Assembly: GCA_034401795.1 (NCBI GenBank)
Contig: CM067370.1
Span: 64,174,809 to 64,238,808, forward strand
Source: Chaetoderma sp. LZ-2023a
Taxonomy: Eukaryota; Mollusca; Caudofoveata; Chaetodermatida; Chaetodermatidae
Reading direction: 5' to 3'
DNA: 64,000 nucleotides
Shown here: piece after piece, positions 10,197 through 20,209 of the stretch
How positions within the stretch are numbered: the stretch's first letter is position 1
Layout: each line of letters starts with the position of its first letter
Notes under the pieces: model-generated
The model's input: the letters and a program-made list of their open reading frames with translations, nothing else
What the model was told of the DNA's origin: nothing
Database searches by the model: none
Position numbers and translations under genes: made by a program

Positions 10197-10696
10197 NNNN
10201 NNNNNNNNNNNNNNNNNNNNNNNNNNNNNNNNNNNNNNNNNNNNNNNNNNNNNNNNNNNNNNNNNNNNNNNNNNNNNNNNNNNNNNNNNNNNNNNNNNNN
10301 NNNNNNNNNNNNNNNNNNNNNNNNNNNNNNNNNNNNNNNNNNNNNNNNNNNNNNNNNNNNNNNNNNNNNNNNNNNNNNNNNNNNNNNNNNNNNNNNNNNN
10401 NNNNNNNNNNNNNNNNNNNNNNNNNNNNNNNNNNNNNNNNNNNNNNNNNNNNNNNNNNNNNNNNNNNNNNNNNNNNNNNNNNNNNNNNNNNNNNNNNNNN
10501 NNNNNNNNNNNNNNNNNNNNNNNNNNNNNNNNNNNNNNNNNNNNNNNNNNNNNNNNNNNNNNNNNNNNNNNNNNNNNNNNNNNNNNNNNNNNNNNNNNNN
10601 NNNNNNNNNNNNNNNNNNNNNNNNNNNNNNNNNNNNNNNNNNNNNNNNNNNNNNNNNNNNNNNNNNNNNNNNNNNNNNNNNNNNNNNNNNNNNNNN
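10197..10696. other. assembly gap, 500 N
   Basis: Exactly 500 undefined bases suggest a default gap size rather than a measured one. The sequence right of the gap restarts at RNase H, matching 9326 onward, so the two sides do not continue each other. Confidence 0.98.
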
Positions 10697-11354
10697 ATAA
10701 ACCGCCAGGGCGGAACGAAGTCGCCCAGTCTCTGTATGATGACATGGAAACTGCTTTGTTGGTGCCTGGATCATGGGATCACCTTGAAAGCAGTTCATAT
10801 TCCGGGGAGGTTAAATCTGCTAGCAGACTCATTGAGCCGAAGGATGAGTGTTTTACCCACGGAATGGCAACTAAATCAATGTGTGGCGGATCGTCTGTTC
10901 GACCATTGGGGGAAACCCAACATAGATTTGTTCGCAATGAAGAAGAATGCGAAGATGACGACGTACGTCTCTCCGATTCCAGACCCAAGCGCTTTCGCAA
11001 CAGATGCGTTAGCTATCAGCTGGGAGGGAATGTATGCATACGCATTCCCCCCAGCAATCCTGATTCCAAAGGTGCTTCAGAAAATCAGGCAGCAATCCGG
11101 TTCCGCTGCCTCTGATGGACAACCTTATCTTCCAGGGCAAGGCCCTTCACGACAATCCGTCAATGTTCCGATTGACTGCGTGGATGTTGTCAAGGAATCT
11201 AGAATTAAGGAGGGCTTTTCTGAGCAAGCAGCCATGTTTATGGCCAAAGCCAGGAGGGGGTCAACCTCCAGAGCATATAATTATAAAATCAACAGATTTG
11301 CAGAGTGGTGCTCAAAAAGATGTATTGATCCAATGGAATCATCTATTCAGGTAG
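10697..11354 (+). pseudogene. RNase H-methyltransferase fragment, copy 2 right half
   Basis: The fragment starts at INRQGGTKSPS in RNase H and continues through the methyltransferase-like segment. At about 11095 an 80-bp segment is missing compared with 9724-9803, between two GCA triplets. The deletion shifts frames: the RT-frame tail resumes in another frame at 11115-11354, while the upstream frame runs straight into the YR frame and ends at 12193. Confidence 0.8.
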
Positions 11355-12193
11355 TGGCTGATTTCCTCTGTCACCTATATGATGCCTATAGCCTCAAGCC
11401 TAACTCTATTGCTGGTTATAAGTCAGCTTTAATGACTGTTATTCCTTGCTTGGCTAATAGGGGGAGTGATGAAGTAAGTACATTAAATGTATTAATTAAA
11501 GGCATGGGCAATCTAAGACCAAGGAATCCTCCACTGATTCCGTCTTGGAGTTTATCACTGGTGCTCCAGGTACTAGGTGATAAGCCTTTTGAACCACTTA
11601 GTTCCATTTCTATGAAAATGTTAACTCTTAAAACTGTATTTTTAATTGCTGCGGCCTCGGCGAGGCGTAGGAGTGAAATTCACGCCTTATCAGCCGAGGT
11701 TGACCGTTTTGTGGTTACAGGGGAAGGCCTTAAGCTTCTACCTAGGATTAATTTCTTGTCTAAAAATCAGTCATTGAAATATCCAGGTCAACCTATTTTT
11801 TTGCCATCTTTAACTAGATATGATCCTAATTCTAAAGTATGGTGCCCCGTACGGGCGCTGCTTCGGTACAAACAGCGTACTTCGGAGTGGCGTACCGACC
11901 AGTCAGCGTTATGGTTGTCATATATTGAACCCCATGGTAGGGTGTCTAAGGACACCATTTCTAGGTGGATTGTGGAATGTATTCAATTTTGTCACAAATC
12001 CGCCACCGGGCGACAGGTTGACGTGGCCAAGGCTCACAGTGTCCGCGGTGTCGTGACATCCACTGCCCTGGTTAATGGGGTCCCTGTGGATGATATTATG
12101 TCAGTGGCTCAGTGGCACTGTGAGTCAAGTTTTACAGACCATTACCTCCGTGACACCTCTAACCCTCTCGCCTTGTCGATTTTGAAACAATAA
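11234..12193 (+). CDS. tyrosine recombinase, copy 2 right half
   Basis: From the Met at 11234 the frame encodes 319 residues, the same length as in copies 4 and 5. Catalytic boxes are intact: the Arg cluster ASARRRSEIHAL, HSVRG (HxxR), QWHCES (W/H) and the nucleophile in DHYLRD. The enzyme should integrate the circular DNA intermediate at a TTT. It differs from other copies by a Val for Phe in STALVNG. Because of the upstream 80-bp deletion this frame continues from RNase H-methyltransferase without a stop. The Met used here is a choice, since the frame is open upstream. Confidence 0.85.
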   Translation: MFMAKARRGSTSRAYNYKINRFAEWCSKRCIDPMESSIQVVADFLCHLYDAYSLKPNSIAGYKSALMTVIPCLANRGSDEVSTLNVLIKGMGNLRPRNPPLIPSWSLSLVLQVLGDKPFEPLSSISMKMLTLKTVFLIAAASARRRSEIHALSAEVDRFVVTGEGLKLLPRINFLSKNQSLKYPGQPIFLPSLTRYDPNSKVWCPVRALLRYKQRTSEWRTDQSALWLSYIEPHGRVSKDTISRWIVECIQFCHKSATGRQVDVAKAHSVRGVVTSTALVNGVPVDDIMSVAQWHCESSFTDHYLRDTSNPLALSILKQ

Positions 12194-12326
12194 CCGCTTT
12201 ATGTTTGTGAAGAGTGCCTCCGCATTGCTTATATACTTCGCCATTCAGCGACGGTGACAACCACTTGTCGGGACTGTATCATCCTTCTCTACTGGATTCA
12301 TGATGACAGCTTCCTAGTACAACAAG

Positions 12327-12421
12327 GTCAGTCTTGTTCATGTGTTGTTCATTGTTTTGTATTGTCACGTTACCCAGTGTTATTAATATGGTGATGGTTT
12401 ATGTGGGTTGTGGTTCTTTAG
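12327..12421 (+). other. possible 3' UTR intron, copy 2
   Basis: A donor AAG|GTCAGT and an acceptor TGGTTCTTTAG bound 95 nt downstream of YR. The diverged copy 3 keeps the same arrangement (26342-26440) with an even better acceptor, TTCTTTCAG. Copy 5 keeps the donor but has a poor acceptor. Splicing is an inference. Confidence 0.35.
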
Positions 12422-12720
12422 AGAGAGTATACGAAAATGGAGCCTTTTCGTCTCTGTCCTATAGTACTTAGCACTAGTACGAAGAGAGCGTGTAGGACAT
12501 TGAGGTCATTTAATCTTCCTCCCAAGGGAGGGGGGGGAGCGCATATGACAAATCGGTCATCTCTCAGGCATCGGTTGTGTTATCCGATGGTTTATCAAAT
12601 CCTGACTGTGTTTTCACACAGTTTCAGACGTCATAAGTGCCTTAAACGCTTGAAAGCGTATAGAGAAGAGCTGGTCTTTTGACCTCGCCTCCCTCCCGCC
12701 AGATTCACTTTCGAATTCTG

Positions 12721-12832
12721 GCAATATCAAAAGTATTAGGGAGGTAAGTATACTCTTGATGTGAAATAAACGAAATCTAGGATTTCTTTTTTCACGAGAG
12801 AGTTGATACTTACCTCCCTAGATACTGACCCG
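12721..12832 (+). repeat. internal complementary region (ICR) of copy 2
   Basis: This segment is the reverse complement of the left outer end (ending TACTCTTGATGTG) joined through AAA to the reverse complement of the right outer end (starting TAAACGAAATCTAGG). It therefore encodes the predicted circle junction, right end - TTT - left end. Such ICRs are a hallmark of DIRS1-like elements and restore termini lost in transcription. Confidence 0.9.
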
Positions 12833-12887
12833 GCCTCTCCGCCCCACAGAGGCTCGGTCTTCAGGCTCTTGGTAGTTGCATGTGTTA

Positions 12888-13103
12888 GCCAATAAATGAG
12901 CCAGAGGAAGTAGTAGTCGGCGCATGCGCGGTGGTGGGGCGAGCATCCGCCGGACTACCTCTGACTCCCTGCCCAGTAGGGGCACCTAACTGTTTTTAAT
13001 CTGAGTGTTTTATTGAGTGAAAGCCGATATTTAGCAATATCAAAAGTATTAGGGAGGTAAGTATCAACTCTCTCGTGAAAAAAGAAATCCTAGATTTCGT
13101 TTA
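12888..13103 (+). repeat. right ITR of DIRS copy 2
   Basis: From 12888 to about 13070 this is the reverse complement of the left ITR. The outer part, through ATCAACTCTCTCGTG to CGTTTA, is specific to the right end and appears in the ICR. It contains GCGCATGCGC and AGGTAAGTAT, a consensus 5' splice site pointing out of the element. Confidence 0.9.
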
Positions 13104-13212
13104 TTATCCTTGTTTGTTGATTCTCAAATCGCCTCCCACCTAATGTTTTAAGTGGGGCACTGACCACATCTACGGGTTTAGCAAGTAGTGATTGAATGGT
13201 AATGGATGTTTT
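13104..13212 (+). repeat. 109-bp direct repeat, right copy, flanking DIRS copy 2
   Basis: Identical by eye to 4673-4781. It begins TTATCC directly after the right terminus CGTTTA of copy 2 and continues without a break into the copy 1 ICR. Confidence 0.9.
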
Positions 13213-13695
13213 TGTTGTATAATAACAACCCCCCACAGACTCCCGTTACGGTTTGGTCTGTTGGTTTATTAATCACTATAAAAACATACTTGCTGTTCAA
13301 TCACTACAACCCGGCCTCAGCCACCCCGCGTGGAATTGATTTGAAAATTTGCTTATAATATTTGGCACTTAAATTCAGAAAAGTGAATCTGTTTCCTATT
13401 TGGGCTCCACGGCGCATGCGCAAGGGCGCTTTGTGACAGGCATCACTATGGAGTGAGTACAGACTGGTGCCAGTCTATATAAGTTAATATACTGGAGATG
13501 GACCTAACCAGTAGCCTGGTTGAGGGTCCATATTTATAGGGATAGGCATGGGGAGGAGTGTATGCAAGCATAAAAATCTTATTCTGGTAGCTAAATGCAG
13601 ATAATTGATTTAGCAAGTAGTGATTGAACGGTAAGTATGTTTTTATAGTGGTTAATAAAACAACAGACCAACCCGCCAGGGGGGTCTGTGGAGGG
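13104..13695 (+). mobile_element. DIRS copy 1, separated 3' end with ICR and right ITR
   Basis: The segment begins with the second copy of the 109-bp repeat (13104-13212). The region about 13175-13311 has two opposed terminal sequences joined head to head, as an ICR should. The right ITR (about 13611-13695) is nearly the reverse complement of the right part of that ICR. It has a GCGCATGCGC site at 13412-13421 and GGTAAGTATG in the right ITR. The element ends near GTCTGTGGAGGG. Its terminal sequence differs from copies 2-6, confirming a different family. Confidence 0.75.
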
Positions 13696-14861
13696 ATTTT
13701 ATGAAAGGTTTACTGGAGATCGTCAACGCGCTACACATCATTTACCAGTTGGCGGATTTCAACTTATATGTACTTTGGCTGGAATGACTCTATGGGGCTA
13801 GGCTTCAGAACATTTATGCATAATTTTGATTGGTCAATTTTTTTGGCTTGAAAATCGTAGATTTTATGCAAAGTTTACCGGAAATTGTCAAAACGTTACT
13901 CATCATTAACCGCTTGACAGATTTCAACCCTACAGTAGTTGGCTGGACAGGCCATATCACGATAGGCTTCATAACCCTATTTAGAATTTTAATGGGCCTA
14001 TTTTTTGGGTGAAACTCATGAATTTTATTTACTGGAAATGGTCAAAATACATGTACAATGTACATCTCCTCCATAACTGCTTGGTGGATTTTTATCAAAA
14101 TTTTGTTGGAAGATTTTTATACTGGTAGGCATTAATACTTGTATTCATAATTTTGTTTGGTCACTTTGTTACAGGTGACCATTTGGATTTTTAGCTCACC
14201 TGGCCCTTTAGTGAGCTTATGAGACAGTCCGTCAACTTTTGCTTTGAAACACTACTCCTCATTAACCACTTGGCCAATTTCAACCAAATTTGGCTGGAAG
14301 GACCCTATGGTTGTAGGCTCTAGAACTTCCATTCAGAATTTTGATTCATCTATTTTTTGGGTGAAAATCTTTTATGATTTTATGAAAAATGTATTGGAAA
14401 TTGTCAAATTACTTCTCCTTACCATTCTGAGCGATTTCAACTAAATTTTTCTGAAAGGATCCTGTGGTGATGGGCTCTAGAACCTCCGTACAGAATTTTG
14501 ATTTGTTAATTGTTTGGGGTGAAATTTTAAATTTTATTTAAAATGTACTGGAAATTGTCAAATTTCTTCTTACCATCTTGATGGGTTTTAACCAAATGTG
14601 GCTGAAAGGATCCTTTTTTAGATTTTATTTAAAATCTACTGGAAATTGTCAAAATGCATCTCCTCCATAACCGCTTGGTGGATTTTATCAAAATTTTGCT
14701 GGAGGAATTTTATAATGATAGGCTCTAGGACCGCTATTCATAATTTTGGTTGGTCACTTTATTGCAGGAGGCCATTTTGATTCTTAGCTCACCTGGCCCT
14801 TTGTGAGCTTATGCCATGGAGTCCATCCGCCTGTCATCGTCCGTCCGTCAACTCTTGCATG
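13696..14861. repeat. diverged tandem/interspersed units (GGAAATTGTCAAA family)
   Basis: Irregular units of about 100-190 bp recur with the phrases GGAAATTGTCAAA, CAACCAAATTTGGCTG, GAACTTCCATTCAGAATTTT and TAGATTTTAT. Identity between units is moderate. Two segments (about 14190 and 14785) contain TTAGCTCACCTGGCCC, a motif of repeats I associate with marine invertebrates. Short frames here are not genes. Confidence 0.75.
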
Positions 14862-14867
14862 GAAACA

Positions 14868-15530
14868 CTACTCGGTTAATAACAATGTACTGGGTATGGG
14901 CGTGTTGGTCCAGGGGAGAGGCGTCCCATATCCTGCTATGTTTATGCCTATAGGCTCCATTGTGTGGAGCTGGTGTATCCAATGACATTCCTGTTTTCTC
15001 CAGGGTGTGGAGTTTTCATCGTCTGGGTCTGATGAGAGTACCTGGATAATTCTGAACTGCATGTCAGTTCTAGAATGTCCATGTTTATTGAAATGTCTGG
15101 ATACGGGTGTGTTGTATCGTTCATTCCTATGAAGGTTTGATATCGATCTCAGATGTTCATGGATTCTGATTTTGAAGGTGCGTAGCGTTTCTCCTACATA
15201 CTGTTTCTTACATCTGTTGCAAGTTAGTAGGTAGACTATGTTCCTTGTCTGACAGTTGCCTATGAGCTTGGATCTGTATGTTAGGCCTGTATGTGAGCTA
15301 GAGAAGAATCTGTTTTTCTGCATCCTTTGGCAGATGTTACAGTTCTTAGTTTTGCATGCTTTTAGAGGGTTTCTGTGTTGTACAGGGACGATGATGGAAA
15401 TTTAGCCCTGACAATCATATCTTTGATTGTCTTGTTTTCTCTATAGCCGATGAGAGGGGGTTCTGGGAAGGCTTTTCTGCATTTGTTGTTGGCTTCCAGA
15501 ATTGGCCAAGCTTTTGGTCTGACATTGTGA
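14868..15530 (-). pseudogene. Penelope-like GIY-YIG endonuclease fragment
   Basis: On the - strand the main open part (15323 to 14868) encodes a GIY-YIG domain: IVYLLTCNRCKKQYVGET, a downstream Arg and HEHLRS, then HFNKHGH and a C-terminal PIGIN. Upstream, to about 15530, a second frame encodes ANNKCRKAFPEPPLIGY and TIKDMIVRAKF, the linker usually found before the endonuclease in Penelope-like elements; it is offset by a frameshift near 15350-15400. The enzyme nicks target DNA for primed reverse transcription. Part of the reading frame at the low-coordinate end may run past the element boundary. Confidence 0.8.
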
Positions 15531-15591
15531 CCTAGCGTCAGGCTTAATAACCTACAAGTAGCTCATATAACTGACTACATTGTTATTCATT
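14874..15591 (-). mobile_element. 5'-truncated Penelope-like element, 3' part, with 12-bp TSD
   Basis: The insert interrupts the tandem-repeat region and is flanked by GAAACACTACTC at 14862-14873 and 15592-15603. Both sides rejoin into a normal repeat unit. It carries the C-terminal linker and GIY-YIG endonuclease of a Penelope-like element on the - strand. Its ends are short inverted repeats (ATAACAATGTA / TACATTGTTAT). The RT domain is absent, so it is a truncated, dead copy. Confidence 0.8.
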
Positions 15592-15603
15592 GAAACACTA
15601 CTC

Positions 15604-17540
15604 CTCATTAACCACTTGGTCAATTTCAACCAAATTTGGCTGGAAGGACCCTATGGTTTTAGGCTCCAGAATTTCCATTCACAATTTTGATTCATTGATT
15701 CATCAATTTTTTGGGGTGTAATTTTAGATTTTATTTAAAATGTACCGGAAATTGTCAAATTGCTTCTTCTCTTTACCAGCTAGACCAGTTTTAACCAAAT
15801 GTAGATGAAAGGATCCTATCGGCATAGGCTTTAGATTTTATGAGAAATGTACTGGAAATTGTCAAATTGCTTCTTCTCCCTACCCTTCTGAGCAATTTCA
15901 ACCAAAGTTGGCTGAAAGGATCCTGTCATGATAGGCGCTAGACCTACAATACAGAATTTGGTTCGTCCGTTTTTGGTGGGTGAAATCTTAGATTTTATTT
16001 TAAATGTACTTGTCAAATTGCTGCTTCTTTTTACCATTTTGACCAATTTCAAACAAAATTAGCTAAAAGAATTTGATGGTGATAGGCTCTAGATCATCCA
16101 TTCAGAATTTAGATTTTTCAAATTTTGGGGTGAAAATATTAGATTTTATGAAAAGTTTACTGGAAATTGTCAAATCACTTCTCCTTAACAGCTTGAGCGA
16201 TTTCAACTAAATTTGGCTGGAAGGATCCTATGTACCCTCAAGCATATTTATTTAGAAATTTGGTTCATAAAACTTGCTCGAGAAAATTTATTTAGAATTT
16301 TGATTCATCAAATTTTTGGTTGAAAATCTGAGACTTTATGAAATTTTACTAGAAATTGTCAAAATTCTTGACAATTCAACCAAATTTGGCTAGACGTATT
16401 CTATGGTGCTAGACTCTAGTACATTTATTCAGAATTTTGATTGGGTGAAAATCTTAACAGAACTTGTCAAAACTCTGCTTCTCCTTAGTTGCTTGATACA
16501 TTTCAACCAAATTTGGATAGAGGGACCCTATCATGGTCGACTCCAGAACTTTTATTCAGAATACTTCTATTCAGAATTTTGATTGATACATTTTCTGGGT
16601 GAAAATGGTAGATTTTATGAAAAATTTTCCGGAAATAGTAAAAACGCTACTCTGCATTAACCGCTATTTCAACTTAATGTCGTGGGAACGACTATGTGGC
16701 TAGGCTTCAGAAGTTATATACAGAATCGTAATGTGTCAATTTTGTTGGTGAAAATTAAGATTTTATGAAAATTGTCAAAACGCTACTCATTAACGGCATT
16801 GCAGATTTCAACTTGATTGGACTAGAAGGACCCTATGGGACTTAAAATGCTTCAGAACTTGTATGCAGAATTTTGATTGGTCAATTTTTCTGGTGGCCAT
16901 TTTTTTGTGCAGAAATCCTTTAAAATGCTACTCTTCCATAATCAATAGTACGATTTCAATGAAACTTGGGTGGAATGCTCCTATTATGATCAACTTCAAG
17001 AGTTCTAATGAGAATCTTGATTAGTACATTTTTTCGGCAGAGATCTTGAATTTTCCAGACATTTAAAATTTTAAATCACTACTACTACTTAATCAACAAG
17101 TACATTTCAACCAAACTTGGGCGGAATGATCTTATGATGATCAGCTTCAGGAAATCAAATGGGAATTTCAATTGCTCAGTTTGTTTGGCTGTCATCCTGG
17201 ATTTTCCGGCGATTATCCATCATGTCTATCTAAATGCAAATGGTTCCAATGCTAATGGTCCAGGTGAGTGTCACACGCCCTTTGGTCTCTGTTTTGACAA
17301 CTTTCCAGAACCAGTTATGATGCTACTCCTTAATTATTGAACTGATTTCAACGAAACTTGCGTGGAATGATCCTATGGCAGTCAATTTCAACATATCAAA
17401 CAAAAATTTTGATTGTTCAATTTCTTTGTTTGCCATCTTGGATTTTTTGAAAATTATCCATCATGTCTACCGCTATTTACATGTAAATGCAAATGGTTCA
17501 AATACTAATGGTCCAGGTTAGTGTTAGAGGCCCTTGGACC
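15604..17540. repeat. diverged tandem units, continued
   Basis: The same family as 13696-14861 continues, with GGAAATTGTCAAA at about 15747, 15852, 16151 and 16341. It becomes more diverged to the right, where the phrases are CAACCAAACTTGG, GGAATGATCCTATG and ATCCATCATGTCTA. The last units contain AATGCAAATGG and GGTCCAGGT. No coding sequence is supported. Confidence 0.7.
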
Positions 17541-19006
17541 TCTTGTTGTTTTTGTGTAAGGGTATTGATACCTTCCATATTTATATTATGTTTGAAGTCA
17601 GGCTTCATAGTTCATTGCAGTCATGAACTTGAGCTTCATGGTTGCATTGCAACCACATTTGTGGTTCTTATAAGAAGTGGGTTATTCAGGAATCCATGTT
17701 GTTCAAGGAACTTTTGACTTGTGAAGTGTACGAGGCTACAATCCTTGTCAATGAACATGTCAGTCATGTGTCAGTAGCGCGTTTGTATGCAATAGTTGTG
17801 TACGTCACAATTATTTAAGTGTTTACAGTATACATACGGACTGTGAGATATTGATTATTTTAAACCAGATATACAGTACATGTAAAATTATGTTTGCTAA
17901 ACTTTATAGTCATGTTAAAATAATCTAATGTGCATCTGAATCCTTGGCTGCCACATATTTTTGCACCATGGCAATATTGTCGTATTTTTAGATTTGTTGT
18001 GAAATCTTTTTAGCATTTCCATTTTGTGTAGCCTCCATATATTTATTATGGCTTTACTCGTTGCACATAAATTCTGATCCAGAATTTGACATGAATTGGT
18101 TGGCTGATTATTACTAGTCCTGGGCATGAAACACACAGCAAAAAGCCATAGGCTAAGTGTGGCATACATGTAAGTCTAAAAAAAGGGTGTAGATCCGTAT
18201 TCACAAAAATTATTTAGCTATTAATAAAACTACCAAGATCTGAAATCTTATCTAATTTAAATACTCATTAGAATTGGTTGACTTATTATTACTAGCCCTC
18301 TACTATCCTCACACACCCACTTGGAGGCACTGCCCAAAACACACACCAAGTCCATGATACCATACATTCATTCACCCACCCACACACTCGGGGACACGTA
18401 TACCAACTCACTCACCCATGAACACACCCACTAAGTGATATCAATTATTCACTCTCAATCACTCACCCACCCACCCCCTCACACACACCCACCCACCCCC
18501 TCACACACACCCACCCACCCACTCACTGTCTTCCAACTACACCTTGTTACAGTCACATCACTCAGCACTATTGTCAATATTAATCACCATCACTCGCCAT
18601 CACTGTCACTCTGGTTGAAGATTTACAACTGGTTTGAGGACATTATCTGTACTATTTTAGGCAGTCATTACAGTGGTGAATTTTCAATGCACTAATATTT
18701 ACTCTTAATGGGTTAATACTGATCAGATAAACCTAGAGCTCTAGTTCTAGGGCATATGGCTTTTTGCCAACTGATTTATATGACAGGTTTTATTGTTATC
18801 TAATTCAAGTCTACCATGGGGATAATTAAGTACATGTAACCCATTAAATTAGGAATACCAATTGATACATGTATAATATGTCCAGTTATTAGAAATGTTA
18901 AGGATACATTGTACCTGTTGTATATCTTGGAAGCAGTTCGACAGAGTAACCAATTTACTGGTGAATGGTCAAACATTGATTAACCCTTTTGGCTATTTTT
19001 TCTGAA
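17541..19006. other. no gene seen; CACCCACC-rich simple sequence at 18300-18530
   Basis: I find no convincing exon, RNA gene or element boundary. The only clear structure is a degenerate CACACACC / CACCCACC tract around 18300-18530, whose open frame is an artefact. Confidence 0.6.
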
Positions 19007-19008
19007 TA

Positions 19009-19977
19009 CCGTAAAGCGCTCATTAGTAACCGTGGCTTCTAATAGGAGAAGGGCTGTATATTCTTTAAATCCAAATCTCAGATGGGGGTGGGGGTTGAAT
19101 GTGTGGTGGGGGTCCGATTTCTATTGTGTATATTTCAAGAAAAAATTGAAATCGGTTCTCTAAAATGATTTAAAAAATGGCACCAAAATTGAACACATTT
19201 TCAAGCCAAAGATTTTTACTGTCTTACGCCTATGATTATATCCAGCAACGCGGGAGTGAAACTATTAATTGGGGCCGCCTAAATATTGCGTATACTTTAT
19301 TAAACATCATCTATTTCATCAAATTTGATCCTAATTTTGACATAAAATGTCGATGAGAGAAAATGTAAATCACGCGATGTATCATCTTCCGCTACAAGAC
19401 GAGTTTAGGTCATTGCTCGAGTAGCGCGAAGACGCTAATATTACTACCCGGGTAGATGCTTGCGCAATCCACATAATTAGGATGGTAGCTTCGAGTAGCT
19501 ACGAGAGTAATGGCATAAACTTGTCCTATATCGGAAGCTGATTAGTACTCGGTAGAATCATCTGCCCTTTACAGACCTAATATACTGGACTCGGGAATTC
19601 GGAATGTACTATATATATATATATATAATCATTGCATGATAGTAACTGAGTATTATACATTCAATCCGATCCGCTTAATTGTTACGCATTGTAATAACTT
19701 TTTTTCGTTGATACTTGTATCATATAAGGAAGTGATGTAATTTCGATGGTATTTCCTCGAAGCTACGCCAAATTTCAATTCAAATCTCTTTTTATTTAAC
19801 ATTTATAAGTTATTTAACTCTCTCAAAAAAATGTGTTCACACAAACTGTTGAAATTTTAATGCGACTTCTATTAAATACATTTGCTGTTTTAAACCTGCT
19901 AAGAAATTAGGATGGCTAAACCGCGAGAATTGGCATGCGACCTATTAAGGATGCAGTTATTAATAGGCGATTTACGG
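19009..19977. mobile_element. non-autonomous TIR element H1 (about 969 bp), TA target site
   Basis: The left end TACCGTAAAGCGC and the right end GCGATTTACGGTA form inverted repeats that extend imperfectly to about 27 bp. TA at both borders suggests a TA target duplication. There is no transposase frame. Related sequence surrounds DIRS copies 5 and 6, so this copy serves as an uninserted reference. Landmarks are CCTAAATATTGCG, ACATAAAATGTCG, GCGCAATCCACAT and TTGGCATGCGAC. Confidence 0.65.
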
Positions 19978-20057
19978 TAGTCAATTAAAAGCCTTTTACA
20001 GCTATTATTGTGCTAACTTTACCCCCATCATAATATACTATATATACACTCAAACAG

Positions 20058-20209
20058 GCATTTGACAGACTCCAGCAGCGTAATGAAAAACTTCATCGTG
20101 CAATTGAGAATAGATTGAAGGATGAGGAGAAATCTCAAGGAGAAAATGAAGTGGAAGCAGCTGAGAAGAAACCAGAAATAGAAGTTGAAGGAGATGGACC
20201 ACTGAAAAG
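20058..20209 (+). CDS. host gene exon (a), coiled-coil/charged protein
   Basis: The acceptor CACTCAAACAG precedes 152 nt of open frame that ends AAAAG|GTAGAT in phase 2. It encodes a helical, charged segment beginning AFDRLQQRNEKLHRAIENRL, followed by a Glu/Lys-rich stretch. The phase fits the next exon at 34699, where AG plus C makes a serine codon. I do not recognise the protein. The + orientation matches that of the DIRS copies in the following intron. Confidence 0.7.

Larger units (their letters stand above)
4782..13103 (+). mobile_element. DIRS1-like retrotransposon copy 2 (subfamily A, composite around an N run)
   Basis: The element starts with CACATCAAGAG after TTTT and ends with CTAGATTTCGTTTA, the same termini as copy 4. 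The left half is complete through the start of YR and then meets 500 N. The right half restarts inside RNase H, repeats the methyltransferase and YR regions, and continues through the ICR to the right ITR. Base differences between the overlapping halves show that they come from two element copies. It is inserted in copy 1, in the same orientation. Confidence 0.9.

Noticed and set aside
12437..12682. 81-codon frame in the 3' region of copies 2 and 4 (also 33498-33743)
   Set aside because: Identical only because the two copies are recent; in copy 5 the same frame stops after about 12 codons, so coding function is not conserved.
13696..17540. CRISPR-like or satellite array
   Set aside because: Units are too long, irregular and diverged, and the context is an animal genome; described as a diverged repeat family instead.
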